Shown here piece by piece: positions 41,701 to 56,803 of a stretch of DNA of 64,000 bases (the stretch's first letter is position 1; each line of letters opens with the position of its first letter). The DNA comes from JASLEW01 sp963732005 (GTDB taxonomy: Bacteria > Acidobacteriota > Thermoanaerobaculia > Multivoradales > UBA5704). The stretch is from contig CAVSXT010000004.1 of NCBI GenBank assembly GCA_963732005.1, positions 1,054,001-1,118,000 of the forward strand, in the 5' to 3' direction. A program made the translations under genes and the position numbers. Under the pieces are notes generated by a model. The model had not been told where the DNA came from and searched no databases. It saw only the letters and a program-made list of their open reading frames with translations.

Positions 41701-44283
41701 GGCGAGCGCCGCCTCGATCTCCGCCGGCTCGATGCGGAAGCCGCGGATCTTGATCTGGTCGTCGATGCGGTCGAGGAACTCCAGCCGGCCGTCCGGCCCC
41801 CGCCGGACCAGATCGCCCGTGCGGTACAGACGCTCCCCCGTCCGTCCCTCCTCGCCGGCGAAGGGATCGGGGACGAAGCGCTCGGCGGTCAGCTCGGGGC
41901 GCCCCAGATACCCGCGCGCCAGGCCGTCGCCGCCGATCCACAGCTCTCCGGGCGCCCCGGGCGGCACCCGCCGCAGGCCACGGCCGACCACGTGCAGGCG
42001 GGTGTTGGCGATCGCGCGGCCGATCGCCACCGCACCTGCCTGGGGGTCGTCGGCCGCGATCTCGTGGACACAGCAGCCGACGGTCGCCTCGGTCGGACCG
42101 TACTCGTTGACCAACCGGGTGCCGGGAGCGTTCTGCCGCCACGGCGCCACGGTTTCTCCGCGCAACGCCTCGCCGCCGATCACCAGCACCCGCGCCCGCC
42201 CGGCGAGGTCCTCGCCCGCGAGATCGGCGTTGAGCGCCTCGAGATGGGCCGGGGTGAGCTTGACCAAACTGAAATCGGCGGCGCCGTGCAGCGCGGCGGC
42301 CAGCGCCTCGACTCCCCAGCCGGCGTCGAGCAGCGTGACGGCCGTGCCCGCGGCGAGCGGCACGAGCAGGCTGGTGACCGTGAGATCGAAGCCGATCGCC
42401 GAATGCACCGGGGCCCCCGCCCCGGCGCCGGCGGCGTAGGCCGCGCGGGCCCAGAGCAGGTAGTTGACCAGGCCGCGGTGGGGGACCATCACCCCTTTCG
42501 GCCACCCGGTCGAGCCGGAGGTATAGATCACGTAGGCGAGATCGGCCGGATCGGCGACCACGGCAGGGGCCGCCCCACCCTCGCCGGCGAGCAGGGGCGG
42601 CAGCGACTCTGCGGTCAGCAGCAGCGAGAGCCCCGCGTCCGCCTCCATCCAGGCCAGCCGCTCGGCGGGCGCACCGGGGTCGAGCGGCACGTAGGCGGCG
42701 CCCGCCCGAAGCGTGCCGAGCACCGCCGCCACCAGCTCGAATGAGCGCTCGAGGCGCAGACCGACCAGTGCACGCGGGGCCGCGCCGGCGGCGCTCAGCC
42801 GCCCCGCCAGACGGTCGGCGCGGGCGGCGAGCTCGCCGTAGGTCCAAGCGCTCGCCCCGTGGGCCACCGCCAGGGCGTCCGGCGCGCGGCGCGCCTGCTC
42901 CTCGAACAGCTGGTGGGCGAGAAGCCCGGCCGGCACCGCCGCCGCCGTCCGGTTGGCCGCCAAGAGCTCGCGCCGCTCATCCTCGGTCAGCACCACGATC
43001 TCGCCGAGCGGCGAGCCGGCGCCCAGACCGTCCAGCACGCGCGCCCACCGCTCGCCGTAGCGCCCGGCTTCGCCAGGCCGCAGCAACACCGGGTCGTAGT
43101 CGAGGTCGGCGCGCAGCAACTCACCGTCGTCGAACAGCGACAGGCGCAGGCCGAAGCGGTCGAGACCCAGATAGCCGTCGACGACCGCGAAGCGCGTCGC
43201 GCCGCGGCCGGCCGCCGGCGCGCCCGAGCGCCGGTAGTCGAAGCCGAACGGCCACCCCGCGGTCCCATGCCGGGCGAGCAGGCGCTCGAGCGGCTCCGGC
43301 GAGAAGAAGTCCTGCCGCCGCGCCACCTCGGCCAGGATGGCGGCGAGCGCGGCGCACAGCTCGACCGGGGCCGCCGCCGCGGCCGGGCTCCCGCGCACCG
43401 GGAGATAGCGCGCAAACAGGCCGAGGGCGCCGCGGAACTCGTCGCAGGTGCGGCCGTCGAACAGCACTCCGATCACGATCTCTTCCGCTCGCGTCGCCGC
43501 CTGGATCGCCCCCTGCCAGGCAGCCAGCAGCAGCTGCCAGAGCGGCACCCCGAGCCGCTCGGCCGCCGCGGCGGCCGCGGCGCGCCCGAGGCGCCGGCGA
43601 ATCCGCCGCGGCCGGAACGGCCGCTCGGCGGCGGCACGGCCGGCCGCCGCTCCCGGCGTCACCCGCACCAGGGCGGAGAGGTCCTGCGCGCGCCAGAACG
43701 CGGCGCCGCGCTCCTCGGCCGCCGCGCTCTGCCATTCGTGGAGGACCTCGGTCAGGTCGGCGTACTGCAGGGCATCCCCGCCGAGGGCGCCGTGGTAGGC
43801 GGCAGCGGCGTCCGCCGCCAGCAGCTCGAGCGCCAACCCGTCGGCGGCGAGCGGCGGCTGGGTCACCACCAGCGCATGGCGCTGGCCGTCGAGGGCGATC
43901 ACGACGGCGCGCACCAGGGGCCCCCGCGCGAGGTCGAAGGGAATCTCCCGCAGGTCGTCGCAGAACCGCTCGAGGGCCGCCTCGCGCCGCGCGGCGGGGA
44001 GGCCGGCGAGGCTCCCCTCGCGCCAATCGACCGCGGCGGTGGCGGCGATGCCCTGCACCGGCACGTCCAGCCCGGGTATGCGAGGGAACACCGTGCGCAG
44101 GATCTCGTGCCGCACGACGACCGCGGCCAGGGCCGCCGCCAAGCGCGCCCGGTCGAGCGGGCCCCGGATGTCGATGCGGGCCTGGACGACGAACGCCGGC
44201 GAGGGCTCGCCGCGCTGCGCCCACCAGACGTGCTGCTGCTGCGGCGAGAGGCGGAAGCCCTGGAGCACTGCCTGCTGCGTCAT
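38710..44283 (-). CDS. NRPS subunit 2: degenerate C - A(Asn?) - PCP - C - PCP - TE
   Basis: Terminal nonribosomal peptide synthetase of 1857 residues. Domain 1 (about 10-430) is condensation-like, but HHxxxDG is replaced by QPPLAADG near 141. The A domain (about 445-950) has YTSGSTGWPKGVMVPHRG near 588 and NEYGPTEATVG; aligned pocket residues read D-L-T-K-V-G-E-V-G, close to published Asn codes. PCP1 has FFSLGGDSIRS with the phosphopantetheine Ser near 985. The second C domain (about 1060-1490) is intact with SFHHAVLDGWS near 1190. It is followed not by an A domain but, after a short AERQELLATRLPRG remnant, by PCP2 (FFDLGGHSLSG, near 1558) and a thioesterase with GGWSLGGLIAFEMA (Ser near 1693). 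The ATG at 44283 overlaps the NRPS1 stop (ATGA) with GGAGG upstream. Confidence 0.93.
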   Translation of the reverse strand: MTQQAVLQGFRLSPQQQHVWWAQRGEPSPAFVVQARIDIRGPLDRARLAAALAAVVVRHEILRTVFPRIPGLDVPVQGIAATAAVDWREGSLAGLPAARREAALERFCDDLREIPFDLARGPLVRAVVIALDGQRHALVVTQPPLAADGLALELLAADAAAAYHGALGGDALQYADLTEVLHEWQSAAAEERGAAFWRAQDLSALVRVTPGAAAGRAAAERPFRPRRIRRRLGRAAAAAAAERLGVPLWQLLLAAWQGAIQAATRAEEIVIGVLFDGRTCDEFRGALGLFARYLPVRGSPAAAAAPVELCAALAAILAEVARRQDFFSPEPLERLLARHGTAGWPFGFDYRRSGAPAAGRGATRFAVVDGYLGLDRFGLRLSLFDDGELLRADLDYDPVLLRPGEAGRYGERWARVLDGLGAGSPLGEIVVLTEDERRELLAANRTAAAVPAGLLAHQLFEEQARRAPDALAVAHGASAWTYGELAARADRLAGRLSAAGAAPRALVGLRLERSFELVAAVLGTLRAGAAYVPLDPGAPAERLAWMEADAGLSLLLTAESLPPLLAGEGGAAPAVVADPADLAYVIYTSGSTGWPKGVMVPHRGLVNYLLWARAAYAAGAGAGAPVHSAIGFDLTVTSLLVPLAAGTAVTLLDAGWGVEALAAALHGAADFSLVKLTPAHLEALNADLAGEDLAGRARVLVIGGEALRGETVAPWRQNAPGTRLVNEYGPTEATVGCCVHEIAADDPQAGAVAIGRAIANTRLHVVGRGLRRVPPGAPGELWIGGDGLARGYLGRPELTAERFVPDPFAGEEGRTGERLYRTGDLVRRGPDGRLEFLDRIDDQIKIRGFRIEPAEIEAALATHPEVRECAVVARETDGGKQLVACVVPRGPAARPVAAELRRELQKRLPDYMIPARFAVLDSLPLTVNGKIDRRALQGLDLAEAEERRYAPPRTLTEEVLAEIWMEVLGVGRVGIDDPFFSLGGDSIRSLQVISLARRRGLAMAPQDLFQRPTIRRLAQVVRLDGATPEPELTLGPFALLSAPDRARLDPEIEDAFPLARLQAGMLFHSELVPASAIYHDLHSFHVRARLAPERMREALRRVSLLHPMLRVAFDLASFGEPLQLVHAAAAVPLVVHAALAGTPDEQEVLLAAWLAEERRRGFDWACPPLVAFHVHPRGEDTFQLTMSFHHAVLDGWSVATLLTDLFRRYALLLGGGEPPDEAPPAVGYQHFVALERAALASAEARGFWAGLLDGAAPARLPRGAPPGGGTAAVHEIHRAVAPALGEAARQMARRIEVPLKSLLLALQIKVIGLLAGTRDVLTGVVAHGRPEHPDGERILGLFLNTLPFRILLQDGSWRDLARQVFELERRMLPFRRFPFADLYALAGGRLDLETVHGYLHFHVYRATAEAHGVEVLGRYGYEETNFPLVVNFLLDPFSQELWLDLACRTADLDPRQAERFGDLLLRALAAATAEPEAPHDALLLAAAERQELLATRLPRGLHGGRERPAAPVVERSGSGEEGAAPRTSIEEALVEIWGEVLGTGRVGVRDSFFDLGGHSLSGVFLMARIKRRLGRTLPLAVLFETPTVEALAALLSRPGGEPGGGPRRPVVAMKPDGARPPFFCVHPAGGNVLCYLDLARHLPLEQPFYALQTVGGALPTAGGGPSDLPAMAARYVAEVRRMRPRGPYRLGGWSLGGLIAFEMARQLAAAGEEPELVALLDTVPPPAAAAEPAAGELVARFAADLAQLLGGGVESLPRVPGLLPADLELAEIEPLFADFAANLQAARSYDPGRYAGRLTLWLTAETLAAEPDLPARWDRLAGKGVEVHTLAGGHYDLLRRPGVRVLAGELAARLGES

Positions 44284-47200
44284 TGCCTCCACTCCGCCAC
44301 CGCGCCGGCCGACACCAGGGTGCGCCGGCGGGCGCGGCCCAACGCCAGGCGCCGCCGCTCCCCAGCCTGGCGTTCCTCCTCCCCGGCCGCTCGCGCCGCC
44401 AGCTCTGCCGCGATCTCGTGCAGGCGAGCGTCCGGCCGCGCGGCAGCCTGGCGCAGCACGATCCCCAGGTCGTCGAGCAGGCGGGAGATCGTCGCCGCCT
44501 CGAACAGGTCGGTGCTGTACTCCGCCTGCCCGACGATCCCGTCCCCGGCCTCCATCAGGTTGAGCAGCAGATCGAACTTGGCGGTCCGCCGTGGCAGGTC
44601 CAGGGCGGTCACCGACAGGCCCGATGGCGAGCTGGCTTCCGCCGGGACGTTCTGCAGCACGAGCTTGAGCTGGAAGAGCGGGGTGCGGGCGAGGTCGCGC
44701 TCCGGCCGCAGCAGCTCGACGAGCTTGTCGAAGGGCGCGTCCTGGTGGACGTAGGCCTCCAGGGTGTGCCGGCGCACCTCACGCAGCAGCTCGCGGAAGG
44801 CGGGATTGCCCGACAGATCGAAGCTCAGCACGAGCTGGTTTACGAACAGCCCGATGACCCCTTCGAGCTCCGCCCGCGTGCGGTTCGCAATGTCGGTCCC
44901 GACGACCACGCGGTCGCTCGCCGAGCGCTGGCGCACGAGGACGGCGAAAGCGGCGAGCAGCGCCATGAAGAGGGTCGCGTCCTCCTGCCGGGCCAGGCCG
45001 CGCAGGGCCGCCGCCACCGCCTCCTCGACGTGAAAGGAGAGCGTGGCGCCGCGGCCGCTGCGCACCGCCGGCCGCGGGCGGTCGCCGGGGAGCTCCGACG
45101 GCGCAAGGCCGGCGAGCCGCCGCCGCCAGTAGGCGAGCTGGCGGTCGAGCCGCTCGCCCTGCAGCCAGCTCCGTTGCCAGGCGGCGAAGTCGACGTACTG
45201 CACCGGCAGCTCGGGCAGCGCCGCCTCCTCCCCCTGCTCATAGAGCGCCGCCAGCTCGCGGCGGAACACCCCGCCGGCCCAGCCGTCCATCGCCACGTGG
45301 TGGACCGCAGCCAGCAGCACGTGCGCGAGCGGCCCCAGGCGCAGGAGCGCCGCGCGCAGGATCGGGCCGCGCAGCAGATCGAACGGCCGCAGGTCCTCCG
45401 TCGCCGCCACGCGCCGCACCTCGTTCTCGCCCAGCTCAGCCGGGAGCCCGGAGAGATCGACCAGCGGCATCTGCTGCGCTGCCGCCGGCCCGATCCGCTG
45501 CACCGGCCCGCCGCCGGCGAAGGCGAAGGTGGTCCGCAGCGCCTCGTGACGATCGACCAGCCGGCCGAGCGCCCGGCGCAGCCGCGACGGCTCCAGGAGC
45601 CCGCTCAGACGCAGGCCGAAAGGCACACCGTAGGAGGGATCGGCCGGCGCCAGCATGTACAGGAAAAGGAGCCGCTGCTGGGCGAAGGAGAGCGGCAGAT
45701 CGCCGTCCCTGGGCACCGGCCGGAGCGGCGGCACGCGCTCCGCGTCCGCCGCGCCCAGCGCCGACTCGATGCGCCGCGCGAGGCCGGCCAGGGTCGAAGC
45801 CTCGAAGAGGGCGCGCACCGGCAGCTCGACGCCGAAGGCGCGGCGGACGCGCGAGGCGACCCGGGTCGCCAGGAGCGAATGCCCACCCAGGCTGAAGAAG
45901 TCGTCGTCCAGGTCGATCCGCTCGCGCCCCAGGAGCTCGGCCCAGATGCCGCTGAGCAGGCTCTCGACGGGAGTGCGCGGTGTGGCGCCGGCCGCCGCGC
46001 TGGGACGCCAGTGCCGCGCCACCTCGTGCGCCAGCCGCCGCCGGTCGACCTTCCCTCCCGCGGTGAGCGGCAGGGCCGGCAACGGCAGCAGGAGCCACGG
46101 CAGCATCGACGCCGGCAGGTGCTGGCGCAGGAAATCGAGGAGCTCCTCGGCGGCCGGCAACGGCACCGCGGGCCGCACGGTGAAGCAGGCCACCAGCAGG
46201 CGGTTCCCCCGCTCGTCCCCGGGCTGCCAGACGAGGGCGGCGGCGGCGGCGACACGCGGATGGGCGCGCAGGGTGGCCTCGATCTCGCCCAGCTCGATGC
46301 GCAGGCCGCGGATCTTGACCTGGCAATCGACGCGCCCGAGCAGGTCGATGCGGCCGTCGGGCAGCCAACGGGCGAGGTCTCCCGTGCGGTACAGGCGGTC
46401 GCCGGCGATCTCGCGTCCGGGATGGGGCGTGAAGACCGCCGCCGTCTGAGCGCCGTCGCGCAGATAGCCCTGGGCGAGGCAGACACCGGCGAGGCAGAGC
46501 TCGCCGGTCACGCCTACCGCGGCCGGGCTCCCCCAGCGGTCGAGGATGAGCGGCCGCACGTTGGCAATCGGCCGGCCTATCGGCACCCGCCCCTGGCGTC
46601 CGTCCCCGGCCTTCACCCGGTGGCAGATGCAGCCGATGCTGGCCTCGGTCGGCCCGTAGAGGTTCACCAGCTGCACCTCCGGGAAGATGCGCCGGAACGA
46701 CTCCGCGGCGGCGGGCGCCATCTCCTCGCCTCCCACCACCACTGCCCGCAGCGAGGCCAGCCGCGCGGCCTCCGCGGGGTTCGCCTGGAGCTGCTGGACG
46801 AGCATCTGGAAGACGGCGGGGACGAAATCGGTCATGGTGACGCGGTGCCCGGCGATGAGGGCCGCCACGGCCTCGGGATCGGAGCTCTGCGCGGCGGCGG
46901 TCGTCACGACTGCACCGCCTCGGGTCAGCGGCCAGAGCAGCTGCCAGACGGCGCTGTCGTAGACCGGGCGCGTCGTCTGCAGCACGCGGTCCGCCGCGCC
47001 CAGGCCGAAGCAGCGGTCCATCCACAGGAAGCGGTTGACGATCCCGCGGTGCGGCACCACCACTCCCTTGGGACGGCCGGTGGAACCCGAGGTGTAGATG
47101 GCGTAGATCGGCGCCCCCGGCGGCGACGACGCGTCCGCCGGCGCCGCTGCCGCCACGGCGTCCTCCGGCGCCCGGGGCGGCAGGACCCGCCAGCGCGCGC

Positions 47201-50200
47201 GGTCGAGGTCCGCGGGAGCGTCGTCCGCCAGGAGCGCGCCGCCGCCGAGATCCGCCAGGATCACGTCGCGCCGCGCCGCGGGCCATACCGGATCGAGCGG
47301 CACGAATGCCGCCCCCGCCCGCAGCACGCCCAACCACGCCACCACCAGGTCGGCACCGCTGTCGAGAAGCACGGGCACGAAGGCGCCGGGCCGGACGCCG
47401 GACGCCGCCAACCATGCCGCGAGCCCCGCGCTACGCCGCGCGAGCTCGCGGTAGCTCAGCCGTTCGCGCCCGGCGATCACCGCCTCCGCCGCGGGGGTGA
47501 GCCGCGCCTGGGCCAGCACCCGGTGATGGATGCCGAGCTCTTCCTCGGGGTCCGCGGCGGCGGTGTCGCCCCACTCGGCCAGCACCTGGTGGCGCTCCGC
47601 GGCGTCGAGCAGCGGCAGCTCGGCGACGCGCCGGCCGGGGTCGTCGACCGCGGCCGCCAGCAGGACGCCGAGATGCCCCAGCAGGCGCTTCGCCGTCGCG
47701 GCGTCGAAGAGACCGGCGTCGTAGTCGAGCGTCCCGGCGAGGCCGTCCTCGCCCTCCGCGAGGGTCAGCGCCAACTCGAACTTGAGGGCACCCGTCTCGA
47801 GGGCGAGCGGGGTGACCACGGGCCCCGCGGCGGCGGCGCTCCGCCGCCGCGGCGGCTGCAGCGCGAGCATCGCCTGGAACAGCAGCGAGCGGCCCGGGCC
47901 GCGATCCTGCACCAGCTCCTCCACCAGGCGTTCGAACGGCAGGTCCTGGTGCGCGTAGGCATCCAGGGCCGTGCGCCGGGTCCGCGCCAGGAACGCCTGG
48001 AAGGACGGGGTGTCGCGCAGGTCGCCGCGCAGCACCAGGGTGTTGACGAAAAAACCGATCAGTCCCTCGAGCTCGCGGCGGTTGCGGCCCGCGATGGGCG
48101 TGCCGACCACCACATCGTCCTGGCCCGCGAGCCGTGCGAGGGTGATCTGGAAGCCGGCCAGCAGAGTCATGAACAGGGTCGTCCCGTGACCGCGGCTCAC
48201 ACCGGCAAGCGCCGCGACCAGCCCGCGGTCCGGCTGCCACGGCAGGGAGGCGCCATGCGCCGCGCGCACCGCGGCGCGCGGCCGGTCCACCGGCAGATCG
48301 AGCTCCCAGGACGCGCCCGCGAGCTGCCCGCGCCAGTAGGCGAGCTGGGTCGCGAGCACGTCGCCGGTGAGCCAGCCGCGCTGCCAGACCGCATGGTCCG
48401 CGGGCTGCACCGGCAGCGCCGGCAGCCGCGCCGGCTCGCCCCGCACGATTGCGCCGTAGAGCCGGACCACCTCGTCGAGCAGGAGCTCGATCGACCAGCC
48501 GTCGGCGGCGATGTGGTGCAGCGTTGCCGACAGGATGTGCTGCTCGCCGCCCAGGCGCAGCAGCAAAGTACGCAGGAGCGGCCCGGCCGCCAGGTCGAAG
48601 GGCCGCCGCGCCGCCGCCGCCGCCAGGCGTAGCGCCACGCCCTCGCGCATCGCCGCCGGCAGGCCCGCCAGGTCGACCACCGGGAGCGCGGGATGCAGGT
48701 CGCCGGCGATGCGCTGACAGGCCACGCCGTCTTGCTCCGCGAAGGTGGTGCGCAGCGCCTCGTGGCGCCGCGCCAGCTCGCCCAGGGCGCGCTCGAGCGC
48801 ACGCGGCGCGAGCGGCCCCGCGAGCCGCGCCGCGGCCGGGACGTTGTACGCCGCGCTCATCGGCTGCAGGCGGTCGAGGAACCAGAGCCGCTGCTGGGCG
48901 AAGGAGAGCGGCAGGTCGCCCCGGCGCGGCACCGCGACGATCGGCGGCGCCGGCGGCACCGCCCCCCGTGCCCGTTCGACCCGCTTGGCCAGCAGGGCCA
49001 CCGTCGGCGCCTCGAACAGCTCGCGCACCGGCAGGTCCACTCCCAGCACCTCGCGCACCCGGGACATCACCCGCGTCGCCCGTAGCGAGTGCCCACCGAG
49101 GTCGAAGAAGCTATCGTCGGCGCCGATCCCCTCGCGGTCCAGCACCTCCTGCCAGATCTGCGTCAGGATCTCCTCCGTCGCGGTGCGCGGCGCCGCGCTC
49201 GCCGCCGCGGGCGCATCTGCCGCGGGCGCGATGTGCGCCAGCGCCTTGCGGTCCAGCTTGCCGTTGGCGTTGAGCGGCAGGGCCTCGACGCAGGCGAAGA
49301 GCGCCGGCACCATCACCGCCGGCAGCCTGTCGCGCAGGAACGCCCGCAGCTCCGCGGCTGTCGGCGGCGGAACGTCGGACGCGATGCAGGCCAGGAGGAC
49401 CGTATCTCCGCTGCCATCCGGCCGCGCCAGGACCGCCGCCGCACGGACCGCGGGATGACGCCCCAGGGCGGCCTCGATCTCGCCCAGCTCGATGCGTACG
49501 CCGCGGATCTTCACCTGCTGGTCGATCCTCCCCAGGATCTCGATCCATCCGCACGGCAGCAGGCGCGCCAGGTCGCCGGTGCGGTAGAGACGCTCGCCGG
49601 CGCCGCCGCCGGCGTCGGGGACGAAGCGCTCCGCCGTGAGGTCCGGCCGGCCCAGATAGCCGCGCGCCAGGCCGACGCCGCCGATGAGCAGCTCGCCGGC
49701 GACGCCGATCGGCGCCGGACGCTGCGCGCCGTCGACGATATGGACCTGCAGGTTGGCGATGGGGCGCCCGATCGGCACCCGCCGCAGGTCGGCCGCGCGC
49801 GGGCAGGTCCAGGCGGTGACGTCCACCGCCGCTTCCGTCGGGCCGTAGAGGTTGTGCAGCGCGACCGTCTCGCCGAAGCGGCCGGCGGCCCGCCGCGCCA
49901 GCTCGGGCGACAGCGACTCGCCGCTGCAGATCACCTGCCGCAGAGCGGCGGCGGGCACCGGCTCCTGCTCCAGGAACGCCTGCAGCATGGAGGGGACGAA
50001 GTGCACGGTGGTGATCGCTTCCGCCGCCAGGAGGCGCGCCAGGTAGACCGGATCCTGGTGCCCGTCCGGCCGCGCGATCACCAGGCAGGCGCCGGTCAAG
50101 AGCGGCCAGAAGAGCTCCCATACCGAGACGTCGAAGCTGGTGGGGGTCTTCTGCAGCACCCGATCCGCCGCCGTGAGGCCGTAGGCCTCCTGCATCCAGA

Positions 50201-52234
50201 GCAGCCGGTTGCAGATCGCGCGGTGGGTGTTCATCGCCCCTTTCGGGCGCCCGGTGGAGCCGGAGGTGAAGATGACATAGGCGAGCCGGTCCGCCGCGAC
50301 CGGGAGCGCCGGCGCCGCGGCCGGCAGCCGCGCCGCGGCCGCCTCGCCGCCGTCGAGGCGGACGACGGGAGCCGCGATTGGCGGCAGCCGGGCGATGCCG
50401 CGGTCGTGCACCAGGAGCGCCTCGACGCGGGCGTCGTCCAGCATCATGGCCAGGCGCTCAGCAGGGCCGTGCAGGTCGCAGGGGACGTAGGCCGCCCCCG
50501 CCTTGAGGACGCTCAACACGCCGACCAGCAGATCGAGCGAGCGCTCGACCGCCACCCCCACCAGCGACTCCGCCCGCACCCCGAGGCGAATCAGGCGATG
50601 GGCGAGCCGGTCGGCGCGGGCGTCGAGCTCGGCATAGCTCAGGCAAGCGTCGGCGCAGACCAGCGCGACGCGCTCGGGCGCGGCCGCGGCCCGGGCCGCG
50701 ACGAGCTCGTGGAGCGCGGCGCCGTCCTGCGGATAGCGGGCCGCGGTGTCGTTCCATTCCCGCCGGCACTGGTGCGCCTCGGCGGCGCTCAGCAGCGGCA
50801 GGTCGCCCACCCGCCACTCGCGGTGGCCGCCGGCCGCGGCGAGGACCTGGCGGAAGGCGCCGAGCAGGCGGATGGCGGTCGGCGGATCGAAGAGGTCGGT
50901 GTTGTAGATCAAGTCGATGGGGATCGTCTCGCCGTCCTCGGACATCGACACCGTGAGGTCGAACTGCGTCACCCCTACATCGAGCGGTGGCAGCTCGACG
51001 TCGAGGCCGGGCAGGGCAAAGGCGGCCTTCGGCGTGTTGCGGAACGTCAAGAGTACCTGGAAGAGCGGCGGCCGGCCGAGGTCGCGCCGCGGCTGCAGGG
51101 CCTCCACCAGCTGCTCGAAGGGGAGGTCCTGATGGGCGTAGGCGCCCTGGGCGGCCTCGCGCACCCGCGCCACCAGCTCGCGGAGCTCGAGGTCGGCGCT
51201 CACCGCGGCGCGCATCACCAGCGTATTGACGAAGAAGCCGATGACTTCCGCGGTCTCCACTCGATTGCGGTTGGCGATCGGCGTCCCCACCGCGATCGTC
51301 GGGCTGCCCGTCAGCCGGTGGAGCAGCGCCTGAAACGCCGCCAGCAGCACCACGAACAGGGTCGTCCCGTGGGCGCGGGCAAGACGGCGGAGGGGCTCGG
51401 CCAGCGCTGGCTCGAAGAGGCCGCTGCGCGTCGCGCCGGCCCAGGTCTGCACCGGCGGGTGCGGCCGGTCGACAGGCAGCGCCAGCAGGTCGTCGGCGCC
51501 GGCCAGCCGGCGCCGCCACCAGGCGAGCTGGGCGTCGAGCCCGCCTCCGGCGGCCCAGCGCCGCTGCCAGAGCGCGAAGTCGGCGTACTGGATGGGGAGC
51601 GGCGGCAGGTGCGGGGCTGCCCCCTCCCGGGCGGCGCGGTAGAGCGCGTCGAGCTCGCGGATCAGCAGGCTGATCGACCAGGCATCGAACACGATGTGGT
51701 GGATGGTCAAGACCAGCACGTGCTCGCGCTCGTCCAGCCGCAGCAGCAGGCCGCGCAGCAGCGGGCCGAGCCGCAGGTCGAACGGCCGGCGGGCTTCCAT
51801 CCACACCGCCTGCCGGCACGCCGCCTCGCCGGCCGCGCCAAGCCGCCGCAGATCAGCCTCGGCCCACGCCAGGGACGCCCGCGGGTGGATCACCTGGAAA
51901 GGCTCCCCGGCCGCCTCGTCGAACGTGGTGCGCAGCACCTCGTGGCGGCGGATCACCGCCAGCAGCGAGGCGCGCAGGGCGCCGACGTCGAGCACCCCGC
52001 GTAGCCGCACCGGGATCGGCACGTGATAGGCGGGATTGCCGCCCGCCAGGCGGTCGAGGAACCAGAGCCGCTGCTGGGCAAAGGAGAGCGGCGGGTGAGG
52101 GAGGTCCGCCGGGCGTGGCTCGATCCTGCCGCTCGCCGCCGGGCTCTGCCGCTCGCGTGCCCGCTCCGCCAGCAGCTTCTCGAAGAGCGCCCGTTTCGCC
52201 GGCGACAGGCCGTCGACGCTCTTTTCGCGATCGC

Positions 52235-52238
<4 letters not shown>
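44280..52238 (-). CDS. NRPS subunit 1: C - A(Ser?) - PCP - C - A - PCP - C
   Basis: Bimodular synthetase of 2652 residues plus an extra C-terminal condensation domain. C1 has IHHIVFDAWSIS (near 180; Asp-Ala instead of Asp-Gly). A1 has FTSGSTGRPKGAMNTHR (near 657) with pocket residues D-V-W-H-I-S-L-V-D, as in serine-activating domains such as EntF. PCP1 has FFDLGGHSLRATRV (near 1050). C2 has LHHIAADGWSIELL (near 1241). A2 has YTSGSTGRPKGVVVPHRG (near 1718); its code D-S-W-D-V-G-L-I-G matches nothing I can name safely. PCP2 has FFSLGGHSLLATRV (near 2118). C3 has VHHVAMDGWAGG (near 2316) and then an Arg/Glu-rich tail that may dock NRPS2. The TTG at 52238 overlaps the PKS3 TGA; the frame upstream of it is an antisense artefact. 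No epimerase or methyltransferase is present. Confidence 0.92.

Positions 52239-56799
<4,561 letters not shown>

Positions 56800-56803
<4 letters not shown>

Noticed and set aside
42741..48632. 1963-codon open frame on the plus strand opposite the NRPS genes
   Set aside because: Arg/Pro/Ala/Gly-rich nonsense antisense to NRPS domains with clear motifs; a product of high GC content.
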